Assembly: GCA_964404985.1 (NCBI GenBank)
Contig: CAYOMD010000009.1
Location: 1-64,000 of the forward strand
Reading direction: 5' to 3'
DNA from: Hankyongella sp964404985
GTDB taxonomy: Bacteria; Pseudomonadota; Alphaproteobacteria; Sphingomonadales; Sphingomonadaceae
DNA length: 64,000 bases
The notes under the pieces were generated by a model. That model did not search any database, was not told the origin of the DNA, and worked only from the letters and a program-made list of their open reading frames with translations. Positions 44,375-52,476 of this stretch are shown here, one piece after another. A program made the position numbers and the translations under genes. How positions within the stretch are numbered: the first letter of the stretch is position 1; every line of letters starts with the position of its first letter.

Positions 44375-44677
44375 ATGGCGGTAGACGAGAAAACAGTGCG
44401 CCGGATCGCGCATCTGGCCCGGTTGAAGCTCGACGATGCCGACGTCGCGCCGATGCAGACGGAACTGAACAACATCCTGAACTGGGTTGAACAACTCGGC
44501 GCTGTGGACACCAGCACCGTCGAGCCGATGATGGCCGTCATTCCCACCACCCTGCGCTGGCGGGCCGATGTCGCCAATGCCGATCCGCTGACTGGCGGCA
44601 GCCGGCAGGAGGCGGTTTTGCAGAACGCGCCGCAGGCCGAATTTGGCTTCTACGCCGTGCCGAAAGTGATCGAATAA
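44375..44677 (+). CDS. gatC: Asp/Glu-tRNA amidotransferase subunit C
   Basis: Small bridging subunit of the GatCAB complex that converts Glu-tRNA(Gln) and Asp-tRNA(Asn) to the amidated forms. The 100-residue protein has the usual VRRIAHLARLKL start and a central LNNILNWVEQL helix. Its stop and the gatA start share one base (TAATG), implying coupled translation. Confidence 0.95.
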   Translation: MAVDEKTVRRIAHLARLKLDDADVAPMQTELNNILNWVEQLGAVDTSTVEPMMAVIPTTLRWRADVANADPLTGGSRQEAVLQNAPQAEFGFYAVPKVIE

Positions 44678-46161
44678 TGACCAACCTGACCAACCTGACC
44701 GACCTGACGATTGCCGGACTGCGCGATGGGCTGCGCGCGCGCCGTTTCTCCGCCGTTGAGGTGGCGACCGCCTACAATGCGGCAGTGGAGTCCGCCCGGC
44801 CGCTGAACTGCTTCATCGTTGAGACGCCGGAGCTGGCGCTCGCCCAGGCGCAGGCTGCCGATGCCGCGCTAGCTGTCGGGACTGCCGGGCCGCTGGCCGG
44901 GGTGCCGCTTGGGATCAAGGATTTATTCTGCACTGAAGGCGTTCAGACGACGGCCGCCTCCAAAATCCTCGAAGGCTTTGTGCCACCCTACGAATCGACC
45001 GTCTCAGCCAATCTTAAGCGCGACGGCGCGGTGATGCTCGGCAAGCTGAATCTGGACCAGTTCGCCATGGGGTCCTCGAACGAGACCAGCGCCTTCGGCA
45101 ACGTCATCAACCCCTGGCGTGGGCCGAACGGCGAGCATCTGGTCCCGGGTGGTTCGTCGGGCGGGTCGTCTGCGGCGGTGGCGGCGCATATTGTTGCCGG
45201 CGCAACCGGCACGGATACCGGCGGCTCGATCCGTCAGCCGGCTGCCTTCACCGGTATCGCCGGGATCAAGCCGACCTACGGCCGCTGCTCGCGCTGGGGC
45301 ATTGTTGCGTTTGCCTCCTCGCTCGATCAGGCAGGGCCGATGGCGCGTGATGTGCGCGATTGCGCGATCCTGCTGCAAAGCATGTGCGGCTTTGATCCCA
45401 AGGACTCAACCTCGCTGGATGTGCCGGTCCCGGATTTTGAAGCGGCTTTGACCGGAGACATCCGGGGCCTGCGCGTCGGCATTCCGGCGGAATACCGCAT
45501 GGATGGCATGCCCGGCGAGATCGATGCGCTCTGGCGGCAGGGGGCTGAGTGGCTCAAGGATGCCGGTGCCGAGATCGTCGAGATCAGTCTGCCGCATACC
45601 CACTCGGCACTCCCGACCTATTACATCGTTGCCCCGGCTGAAGCCTCGTCCAACCTCGCGCGCTATGACGGTGTCCGCTACGGGCTGCGGGTGGCCCCAG
45701 AGCAGGCGTCCTTGAGCGAGATGTATGAAGAGACGCGCGCTGCCGGCTTTGGTCGCGAGGTCAAGCGGCGGATCATGATCGGCACCTACGTGCTCTCGGC
45801 TGGTTTCTACGATGCCTACTACATCAAGGCGCAGAAGGTGCGCGCGCTGATCGCCCGCGACTTCGAGAACGCCTGGGCGCAATGCGACGTGATCCTGACG
45901 CCGACGACACCGTCTGCCGCCTTTGCCTTCGGGGCGAAGTCCGCAGACCCGATCGCCATGTACCTGAACGATGTCTTCACCGTGCCGGCGAGCCTTGCCG
46001 GGCTGCCGGCCATGTCGGTGCCTGCAGGCCTCGATGCGCAAGGCCTGCCGCTCGGGCTGCATCTGATCGGGCGGCCACTGGACGAGACCACGGTGCTGAA
46101 CGCCGGTTACGCGCTGGAGCGCGCAGCAGGCTACAGCGCTCGCCCGGCGCACTGGTGGTGA
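44677..46161 (+). CDS. gatA: Asp/Glu-tRNA amidotransferase subunit A
   Basis: Amidase subunit of GatCAB, 494 residues. The Ser-cisSer-Lys catalytic set is intact: Lys in GIKDLF, serines in GGSSGGSSAAVAA and TGGSIRQPAAF. Length is normal. It is coupled to gatC; gatB lies further downstream, separated by a DUF417 gene, so the complex is split over two transcription units or one longer message. Confidence 0.97.
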   Translation: MTNLTNLTDLTIAGLRDGLRARRFSAVEVATAYNAAVESARPLNCFIVETPELALAQAQAADAALAVGTAGPLAGVPLGIKDLFCTEGVQTTAASKILEGFVPPYESTVSANLKRDGAVMLGKLNLDQFAMGSSNETSAFGNVINPWRGPNGEHLVPGGSSGGSSAAVAAHIVAGATGTDTGGSIRQPAAFTGIAGIKPTYGRCSRWGIVAFASSLDQAGPMARDVRDCAILLQSMCGFDPKDSTSLDVPVPDFEAALTGDIRGLRVGIPAEYRMDGMPGEIDALWRQGAEWLKDAGAEIVEISLPHTHSALPTYYIVAPAEASSNLARYDGVRYGLRVAPEQASLSEMYEETRAAGFGREVKRRIMIGTYVLSAGFYDAYYIKAQKVRALIARDFENAWAQCDVILTPTTPSAAFAFGAKSADPIAMYLNDVFTVPASLAGLPAMSVPAGLDAQGLPLGLHLIGRPLDETTVLNAGYALERAAGYSARPAHWW

Positions 46162-46243
46162 GCCTTGTATTGTTCTCGCACAAGAAACGGACCGGTTGAT
46201 CGTTTCCGGCTCGACTAAAGAAACCGATCTGTTTACTTAGCTG

Positions 46244-46277
46244 CCATGACCAGGGAATATTCCCGCTTGGTCCATGG
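46244..46277 (+). promoter_or_regulatory. Hairpin covering the ribosome binding site of the DUF417 gene
   Basis: CCATGACCA (46244-46252) pairs with TGGTCCATGG (46268-46277), with one bulged C, enclosing a perfect GGGAATATTCCC palindrome (46253-46264). The 3' arm includes the first two bases of the GGAGG (46276-46280) that precedes the ATG at 46286. The fold could limit translation, or the dyad could be an operator. Confidence 0.5.
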
Positions 46278-46285
46278 AGGTACTC

Positions 46286-46762
46286 ATGAATACTGTGACC
46301 GCAGGCGCTCTGGGAGAGCGCATCCAGAAAACCGGGCAGCTTGCGCTGCCGATTGCTCTCGCGATCGTCTTCCTGTGGTTTGGCGGTATGAAGTTCACGG
46401 CGTATGAAGCCAACGGTATTGCACCGTTCATCGCCAACAGCCCTCTTGTCAGCTGGTGGCATACCCTGCTTGGTATACAAGGAGCCAGCACCATGCTGGG
46501 CGTGGTTGAAGTCCTGGCAGGTGTGCTCTTGCTCGGGAGCCTTGTGCTGCCGCTTCTGGGTGTGGCTGGCGGAGCGCTCGGCGTTATCACCTTCGTGACG
46601 ACCCTGAGCTTCTTCCTGACCACGCCGGGCGTTGCCGAACCGACCGCCGGCGGCTTCCCGGCTATCTCCGCCGGTATAGGCCAGTTCCTGTTGAAAGATG
46701 CGGTTTTGCTGGCAGCGTCGCTGTGGATTCTCGGCAACAGCCTGACCCGTCTTAACCGCTGA
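46286..46762 (+). CDS. DUF417 membrane protein (YkgB/RclC family)
   Basis: Inner-membrane protein of about 158 residues with four membrane helices. LWFGGMKFTAYEANGIAPFIANSPL is cut by family-typical residues K-F-T-YEA-I-PF-NSP that identify DUF417, which includes RclC of the E. coli reactive-chlorine response. No rclA or rclB is near. The ATG at 46286 is used because GGAGG lies five bases ahead; a four-codon-earlier ATG overlaps that site. It lies between gatA and gatB and ends in a clear terminator. Confidence 0.82.
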   Translation: MNTVTAGALGERIQKTGQLALPIALAIVFLWFGGMKFTAYEANGIAPFIANSPLVSWWHTLLGIQGASTMLGVVEVLAGVLLLGSLVLPLLGVAGGALGVITFVTTLSFFLTTPGVAEPTAGGFPAISAGIGQFLLKDAVLLAASLWILGNSLTRLNR

Positions 46763-46783
46763 ATATCGAAAATGTTCCACTAG

Positions 46784-46812
46784 AAAGGCCCGGCCACTGT
46801 GCCGGGCTTTTT
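46784..46812 (+). terminator. Rho-independent terminator after the DUF417 gene
   Basis: GCCCGG and CCGGGC form a stem around an eight-base loop, flanked by AAAG on the 5' side and a run of five T on the 3' side. It separates the DUF417 gene from gatB. Confidence 0.75.
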
Positions 46813-46901
46813 CATGCAAGCAATCGGTGCGTAGGGCTTGCCGATGGCGGGGCGGGCAGTGCATTACCAGGGGGAATACAGATAACTCCCTGGATATCCC
46901 C

Positions 46902-48422
46902 ATGACGACCCACGACGGACTAGATGCGCCTGCCGACGAGAAACCCTACCGCCTGCATGGCATGACCGGCGAATGGGAAGTGGTGCTGGGGCTGGAGGTA
47001 CACGCGCAGGTGACCTCCAACGCCAAGCTGTTCTCGGGTGCGGCCACGGCGTTCGGGGCCGAGCCGAACAGCCAGGTGAGCCTGATCGACGCGGCCATGC
47101 CGGGCATGCTGCCGGTCATCAACGGCGAATGCGTGGCACAGGCTGTGCGCACCGGTCTGGCGCTCGGGGCGGAGATCAACGAATGGTCCCGCTTTGACCG
47201 CAAGAACTATTTCTACGCCGACCTGCCGCAGGGCTACCAGATCAGCCAGCTGTACCACCCGATTGTCGGCGAGGGCGTGGTGGCGCTGGACCTGTCGGAA
47301 GGGCGCACCAAGCCGGTGCGGATCGAGCGCATTCACCTGGAGCAGGATGCCGGCAAGTCGCTGCACGACCAGCACCCGACCCGATCCTACGTCGACCTCA
47401 ACCGCACGGGGATCGCGCTGATGGAGATTGTCTCCAAGCCGGACATGCGCTCGCCGGAAGAGGCAGGCGCCTACCTCAAGAAGCTGCGCACCATTCTGCG
47501 CTATGTCGGCAGTTGCGACGGTAACATGGAGGAGGGGTCCATGCGCGCCGACGTCAATGTCTCGGTGCGCAAGCCGGGTGCGCCGCTTGGCACCCGCTGC
47601 GAGATCAAGAACGTCAACTCGGTGCGCTATGTGATGCAGGCGATTGAAATCGAGGCACGCCGCCAGATCGACATCCTCGAGGACGGCGGGACGATCGTGC
47701 AGGAGACCCGGCTGTTTGACCCCGCCAAGGGTGAGACCCGCTCGCTGCGCTCGAAAGAGGATGCGCACGACTATCGCTATTTCCCGGACCCCGACCTGCT
47801 GCCGCTGGTGCTGCCGGAGGGCTATGTCGCGCGCTGCCGGGCGGAGCTGCCGGAACTGCCGGACGAGAAGAAGGCCCGATTCGTCACTCACCTGGGCCTC
47901 ACGCCTTACACCGCCGCCGTGCTGACCGCCGAGAAGGAAACCGCCGACTGGTTCGAGGCGCTGCTGGCAGAGACCGCCGGGCGCCTTGGCAAGACCGAGG
48001 CCGAGCTGGCGCGCACGGTGGCCAACTGGCTGACCTCTGACCTGTTTGGCGCTCTAAACAAGCTGGGACTCGACCTCGACCGCAGCCCGATCAGCGTCGA
48101 TCAGGCTGCCGCGCTGCTGGCGCTGATCGGCGACGGCACGCTGTCTGGTCGCCTGGGCAAGGACGTGTTCGAGATCATGCTGGAGACGGGACAGGACGCA
48201 GCCGCAATCGTCGAGGAGCGCGGGCTACGTCAGGTCTCCGACCTCGGCGCCATCGAGGCGGTGATCGCGCAGATCATGGCGGACAACCCGGACAATGTGG
48301 CGGCGTATCGCGCCGGGCGCGACAAGCTGTTCGGCTTCTTCGTCGGCCAGACCATGAAGGCCATGGGCGGCAAAGCGAACCCCGCCGTTGTCAACGACCT
48401 GCTGAAAAAAGCGCTGGGGTAG
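46902..48422 (+). CDS. gatB: Asp/Glu-tRNA amidotransferase subunit B
   Basis: Kinase-like subunit of GatCAB that binds the misacylated tRNA and transfers ammonia from GatA. About 506 residues. GLEVHAQ near the N-terminus, DRKNYFYADLPQGYQISQ, RIHLEQDAGKS and DLNRTGIALMEIVS are diagnostic, and the C-terminal GatB/YqeY tail is complete. The ATG at 46902 (MTTHDGL) is used; the frame is open earlier but runs into the preceding terminator region. It is uncoupled from gatCA. Confidence 0.95.
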   Translation: MTTHDGLDAPADEKPYRLHGMTGEWEVVLGLEVHAQVTSNAKLFSGAATAFGAEPNSQVSLIDAAMPGMLPVINGECVAQAVRTGLALGAEINEWSRFDRKNYFYADLPQGYQISQLYHPIVGEGVVALDLSEGRTKPVRIERIHLEQDAGKSLHDQHPTRSYVDLNRTGIALMEIVSKPDMRSPEEAGAYLKKLRTILRYVGSCDGNMEEGSMRADVNVSVRKPGAPLGTRCEIKNVNSVRYVMQAIEIEARRQIDILEDGGTIVQETRLFDPAKGETRSLRSKEDAHDYRYFPDPDLLPLVLPEGYVARCRAELPELPDEKKARFVTHLGLTPYTAAVLTAEKETADWFEALLAETAGRLGKTEAELARTVANWLTSDLFGALNKLGLDLDRSPISVDQAAALLALIGDGTLSGRLGKDVFEIMLETGQDAAAIVEERGLRQVSDLGAIEAVIAQIMADNPDNVAAYRAGRDKLFGFFVGQTMKAMGGKANPAVVNDLLKKALG

Positions 48423-48467
48423 GGGGGCAGCTACTGCGCCATGGCTATACACGGTTTCAAGAGTTTG

Positions 48468-48540
48468 CCGTTCGTATAGAGCCCAGTCGAGATACGCCTT
48501 GGGGTGGCAACCGCCCCTCGACCGGGCTCGGGGCGAACGG
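48468..48540. repeat. Composite REP-like palindrome, copy 1
   Basis: The element begins CCGTTCG and ends CGAACGG. Each half fits CCGTTCG-N4-GAGCC-N2-GTCGA when read inward. Its right half matches 26 bases at 57598-57623 in reverse complement. It lies between gatB and the YqhA-like gene. Confidence 0.75.
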
Positions 48541-48597
48541 TTCTGTAGAATGAAAGCCTTGAGCTACGACTGATGCTGACGAGAGAAGGAACAACCG

Positions 48598-49131
48598 GTG
48601 CTACGCGCGTTTGAATCCCGTTTTGAGGCCATGCTGTTCGCCAGCCGCTGGCTCATGGCCCCGTTTTATCTGGGCCTGGTCGTGGCGCTGGTTGTGCTGC
48701 TGGTCTCGTTTCTGGGTGAGTTGTGGCACTTCGTGCTGGCAGCGCCGGCGCTCAAGGAGACCGATGTCATCCTTGGCGTGCTGACCCTCATCGATCTGTC
48801 GCTGGCCGGCAATCTGCTGCTGATCGTGGTGTTCTCTGGCTATGAGAATTTTGTCTCCAAGCTCCACGTCGGCGACCATGTGGACCGGCCGGAGTGGATG
48901 GGCACGGTGGACTTCTCCGGCCTGAAGCTGAAGCTGGTGGCCTCCATCGTCGCCATCTCCGGCATTCACCTGCTGAAGTCGTTCATGAACGTCGGCCAGA
49001 TGAACAAGGACGATCTCCTGTGGCTGGTGATCGTTCACCTGACCTTCGTGATCTCCGGCCTGCTGCTGGCCTGGATGGACCACATCTCAGGGGCCACGAA
49101 GAAGATGAAGGTGCCGGGGAAGGCGGAGTAA
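48598..49131 (+). CDS. YqhA/UPF0114 family membrane protein
   Basis: Inner-membrane protein of 177 residues with four hydrophobic helices. FESRFEAMLFASRWLMAPFYLGL at the start (read as the family block E-LFASRWLMAP-YLGL), VFSGYENFVSK and DFSGLKLKLVASIVAISGIHLLK are the UPF0114 signatures. Function unknown. It starts with GTG, supported by AGAAGGA seven bases upstream. It stands alone just after a REP-like element. Confidence 0.86.
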   Translation: MLRAFESRFEAMLFASRWLMAPFYLGLVVALVVLLVSFLGELWHFVLAAPALKETDVILGVLTLIDLSLAGNLLLIVVFSGYENFVSKLHVGDHVDRPEWMGTVDFSGLKLKLVASIVAISGIHLLKSFMNVGQMNKDDLLWLVIVHLTFVISGLLLAWMDHISGATKKMKVPGKAE

Positions 49132-49247
49132 CCCTATCTATGTCAGCCCCTTTATTTTTACTCACGCCTGTGCAAAATGATGTTCATGCTTGATGCTGCA
49201 AGATTGTTCCGTTAGCATCGCTTGCAAGTAGAATTAATATAGGGGCT

Positions 49248-50192
49248 ATGCGACAAATGCGTGTTTTTGCTGTCTGTTTGCTGGCAAGTGTTTCGCTTTA
49301 CGCTGGAACCATGCACCACGCAGTGCAAGCGCAGGATGCCAAGTCTGCTACAGCATCAGCATCAACATATTCAGGCCTGGCTAAAGCCTTCAAATTAAAA
49401 GTGGGGATAGGCAGGTTCACGAATGAAACGCGCTATGGCAAGTCCCTGCTGCTCGATAACAGTATTGATCCGCTTGGTAAGCAGGCATCAGATATTCTGG
49501 CTGCATACCTGACTCAGACCGGTAAATTTCTGGTTGTCGAGAGGTCTGACCTTGCCAAAGTACAAGCGGAAGGGGCCCTGTCCGGCGGAAACAACATTAT
49601 TGGCGCTGATACACTGATTGTCGGTTCTGTCGTCGAGTTCGGCCAAAGTGAAGACGGAAAGCGGGGATTTTTAAATAAGCAGCGCACAGAGCGTGCACGA
49701 GCCAAGGTGGCTATACGCTTGGTTGATGTTAGGACCGGTGTGGTCTTTCACTCAGCAACAGGGGTCGGCGAGGCAACAACCGAAACCAAGACGGTTCTGG
49801 GGATCGGCAGTGTATCACGATATGATGGAACGCTCGCAGACAAGGCGCTCTCGGTCGCTGTGGAAGACATGCTCGATGAACTGGTGAAAACACTTGGAGG
49901 TCGTCCGTGGCGAACTGATATCCTTGCTGTAAAGGATGGTGATATTTTCATCACAGGTGGCGAGCGTCAGGGTATCAAGCCTGGCGACAGATTGGCTATC
50001 ATGCTGGCTGGTGAGACGGTAAAAAGTGCGCAGACTGGTTTTGAAATTCCCTTGCCGCCGAAAAAGCTGGCTGATGCACAGGTCGTTTCAACATTCGGCG
50101 ATAATGAAACGAATGAAGGTTCCGTGGTTCGTCTTGTGAGTGGCTCTTTGGATGGCCATGATCTCAAGAAGATTTTTGTGAGCGCACAATGA
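49248..50192 (+). CDS. CsgG-family exported protein
   Basis: Exported protein of 314 residues with a signal peptide (cleavage near AVQAQ) and a CsgG-type domain: VGIGRFTNETRYG, GKQASDILAAYLTQTGKFLVVERSDL and the AKVAIRLVDVRTG strand. CsgG forms the curli secretion pore in E. coli, but many relatives are accessory lipoproteins without pore activity, and no lipobox is seen here. The first of four clustered genes with lower GC and different codon use from their surroundings, suggesting acquisition. The stop overlaps the next gene by four bases. TTAGCA-N17-TAATAT just upstream is a weak promoter candidate. Confidence 0.82.
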   Translation: MRQMRVFAVCLLASVSLYAGTMHHAVQAQDAKSATASASTYSGLAKAFKLKVGIGRFTNETRYGKSLLLDNSIDPLGKQASDILAAYLTQTGKFLVVERSDLAKVQAEGALSGGNNIIGADTLIVGSVVEFGQSEDGKRGFLNKQRTERARAKVAIRLVDVRTGVVFHSATGVGEATTETKTVLGIGSVSRYDGTLADKALSVAVEDMLDELVKTLGGRPWRTDILAVKDGDIFITGGERQGIKPGDRLAIMLAGETVKSAQTGFEIPLPPKKLADAQVVSTFGDNETNEGSVVRLVSGSLDGHDLKKIFVSAQ

Positions 50193-50503
50193 CCAGGTTC
50201 AGTAATAATTTTAGCAAGATACTCATACCGGCGCTTGTTTTGGCGCTCTGCTCATGTGGTAGCTTGCCTAAGTACGCCAGTACAGCCCCGGATAACAGTC
50301 CGCAGCTCAGTTTTGTTGATGCGCCAGTTGGTGCAGTTGTAGAAATAGATGGGACGCCCGTTTTAACGGTAAACAAATCTTTGCGTACAATCGGTGTCGC
50401 GCCGGGCAATCACAAAGTCATTGTCCGCCATAACGGCCTTGTGATTTACGAAGACTCTGTATTCATACAAGGTCAAACAGTTAAGCAAATCAGAACAAAG
50501 TAA
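50189..50503 (+). CDS. Small lipoprotein with PEGA-like domain
   Basis: Lipoprotein of 104 residues. The lipobox LCSC gives lipidation at Cys23. The mature part resembles a PEGA domain: FVDAPVGAVVEIDG (small surface strand and turn), APGNHKVIVRHNG and a final strand. PEGA domains are found in envelope and surface-layer proteins. It overlaps the CsgG-like gene by four bases, so it is surely in the same operon. This component is not part of the usual CsgG-DUF4810-DUF799 triad as I know it. Confidence 0.72.
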   Translation: MTRFSNNFSKILIPALVLALCSCGSLPKYASTAPDNSPQLSFVDAPVGAVVEIDGTPVLTVNKSLRTIGVAPGNHKVIVRHNGLVIYEDSVFIQGQTVKQIRTK

Positions 50504-50510
50504 ACAATAT

Positions 50511-51011
50511 ATGGGGGTGGGCGTGAAAAAAGCACTTGTTGCTATTGCGTTTTTTGTTGCCGGTTGCGCTGGTGAGAAGCCACTATATGATTGGGGAGAT
50601 TATTCCTCTACGTTACTCGCAAAATATAAAGGCAATCTTTCTACCTCTGACTATTCAGAGCGTCTCCGGTCTAACATATCTCGATTGGAGGCCAAAAATG
50701 CTAAAGTCCCGCCTGGACTTTACGCTGAATATGGTTTTGCACTGTTGGAAGCCGGCAATGAGAAGGCTGCACTGAGACAATTCGCTAAAGAACGCTCAAG
50801 CTATCCCGAATCTGTCGCTTTTATCGATAAGATAGTTGGTCGCTTGCAGGCCCAAAAGGCGCAACCGGCAGAACCGATCACACCATCTACCGAGCAGCCG
50901 CCCAATGTGCCTGAAAATGTGCCTGAAGGTGCGTCGGTTAATCCGCAGGCTCCGGAAGCAGTGGGCAGGGAACCAACGGTGCATTCCTCGCAAGCACCTC
51001 TGATGTTTTAG
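50511..51011 (+). CDS. DUF4810 lipoprotein
   Basis: Lipoprotein of about 166 residues, lipobox FVAGC with Cys19. YDWGDYSSTLLAKYKG after the lipidation site is the DUF4810 signature; helical TPR-like sequence follows (GLYAEYGFALLEAGNEKAALRQF), then a Pro/Glu-rich tail. A GTG start at 50523 with GGGGG five bases ahead gives MKKALVAIAFF and is equally likely. In other Proteobacteria DUF4810 proteins are encoded between CsgG-like and DUF799 proteins, exactly as here. Confidence 0.82.
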   Translation: MGVGVKKALVAIAFFVAGCAGEKPLYDWGDYSSTLLAKYKGNLSTSDYSERLRSNISRLEAKNAKVPPGLYAEYGFALLEAGNEKAALRQFAKERSSYPESVAFIDKIVGRLQAQKAQPAEPITPSTEQPPNVPENVPEGASVNPQAPEAVGREPTVHSSQAPLMF

Positions 51012-51124
51012 AGCGGCTTATGATCTGTTTGTATCAGGTCAACCGCTTTAGATACTATTCTGTAGTCATTATTAACCGTCGAATGGCACCACTCGATTGG
51101 TATCGCTCTAGTAAGAGGCGTAAC

Positions 51125-51847
51125 ATGATGAAAAAATTTATTCTTGCCATGTCAGTAGGCCTGGTTTTGTCTGCTTGCGTCGCAACTCCTGACCCAAAAG
51201 ATTATTCCTCACTACGACAAAGTAATATGCGATCAATAGTCGTGGTGCCGGTTATCAATAAATCTGCTGATGTTGATGCCGCAAACTTTTTTCTTACTAC
51301 TTTGGCTGTCCCGCTTACGAATCGCGGTTACTATGTATACCCAACGAATATGGTCAAAACACTTATGGAACGTGAAGGCTTGGGAGATCCAAACCTTATT
51401 CATACTACTGATGCCAAGAAGATTGGAGAAATTTTTGGTGCCGACAGCGTTTTATACGTTGAAGTATTAAACTGGAAAGCCAGCTATGTGGTGGTTTCTT
51501 CCGGCATCACAGTTGAATTTCTATATACCTTGAAGAGCGCCAAGAATGGGGAAGTTCTGTGGCAAAACCAGACGGGCTATTATCACAAAAGATCTGGTGG
51601 AACTGGGAATATCTTTGCTGACCTGATTTCCGCCGCCGTAATGGGTGCTGTGGATAGCTCGCGTTCTGACTATACACCTGTCGCAATATTCGCAAACGGT
51701 GTGGCAATCACTGCACCGGGTCAAGGCTTGCCTTACGGGCCTTATGAACCAAAGTATGGAAAGGATATCAAAGAGTACCCGTCGACAGGTAGTGGCAAGA
51801 TCACTAACGCTACGGCTACGGCGGTTGCCTGGCCTAAGGCTCAGTAG
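51125..51847 (+). CDS. DUF799 / GNA1162-like lipoprotein
   Basis: Lipoprotein of 240 residues, lipobox VLSAC with Cys18. The DUF799 domain is recognisable from IVVVPVINKSADVDAANFF, GYYVYPTNMVKTLMEREGL and FGADSVLYVEVLNW. The family includes meningococcal GNA1162. The ATG at 51125 has AAGAGG ahead and gives a proper lipoprotein signal; upstream codons are open but not signal-like. It ends the CsgG operon, and its last 14 bases overlap the convergent downstream gene. Confidence 0.85.
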   Translation: MMKKFILAMSVGLVLSACVATPDPKDYSSLRQSNMRSIVVVPVINKSADVDAANFFLTTLAVPLTNRGYYVYPTNMVKTLMEREGLGDPNLIHTTDAKKIGEIFGADSVLYVEVLNWKASYVVVSSGITVEFLYTLKSAKNGEVLWQNQTGYYHKRSGGTGNIFADLISAAVMGAVDSSRSDYTPVAIFANGVAITAPGQGLPYGPYEPKYGKDIKEYPSTGSGKITNATATAVAWPKAQ

Positions 51848-52394
51848 GGGCATCGGCATCGCGCCAGACACAATCCTCGCCTAAATGTTCGCCGAGCCTG
51901 TTGGAAAAGCTCTTTGCTGCCTGGAGCAGGCACAAACGCGCGGCACTGCGGATACGAATATCGGGGCTGGCAATACTGAGCGGCGCTTTGGCATTACAGT
52001 GTGTAGAGTATTCGGTGATTTGTCTGCCTGAAGCATCTGCAATTGTTGCGAAAATCTCGCCTTTTGCATGCTTACTGAAGCCGATGTAGCCTGATGTCTC
52101 GAACGTCTTGATGTCGAGTGTGACGGTATAGGGCTGCGTGGTTATACGCCTGGTTGACGGCAGCTTGGCAATCTCGGTCTGGAAAATCGCCGGTACGTCG
52201 ATCTGCGCGAAGTCCTCCCCGAGATAGGTGTGTGCCGCGATGGGTCTGGCATTGATTTGGATGCCTGCCAGACACTGGGAGGATGCCGTGCTGTTCTCAA
52301 AAGCCCATGACGCATGTGATATAAGCAAAGCCGCCACCACAATCGGGCTCTGCTGGGCAAGTTTGCCGGTGCGGTGTATCGGATTTATCGTCAT
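51834..52394 (-). CDS. Secreted protein of unknown function, convergent with the CsgG operon
   Basis: Not recognised with confidence. The 186-residue protein has a signal-like N-terminus (PIVVAALLISHASWA) and a mature part with alternating strands, TVTLDIKTFETSGYIGF, GEIFATIADASGRQI and a helical end with AAKSFSNRLGEHLGEDC. The pattern resembles YajG/DUF4410-like periplasmic proteins, without clear motif matches. Three cysteines in the mature part could form disulfides. Its 3' end overlaps the DUF799 gene by 14 bases, so the two messages are mutually antisense at their ends. Confidence 0.6.
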   Translation of the reverse strand: MTINPIHRTGKLAQQSPIVVAALLISHASWAFENSTASSQCLAGIQINARPIAAHTYLGEDFAQIDVPAIFQTEIAKLPSTRRITTQPYTVTLDIKTFETSGYIGFSKHAKGEIFATIADASGRQITEYSTHCNAKAPLSIASPDIRIRSAARLCLLQAAKSFSNRLGEHLGEDCVWRDADAPTEP

Positions 52395-52476
52395 TGGGCT
52401 TTGAGGCTATCATGAGGATGACTGCTTTCAACACCAATCTGTTGGCGCGCAGTCGTGAGATCGCTAAACTGGCTGC

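Noticed and set aside
49248..51847. Curli or amyloid secretion locus
   Set aside because: Only the CsgG-like gene fits; there is no csgA/B-type repeat protein and no csgE/F, and the partners are DUF4810 and DUF799 lipoproteins.
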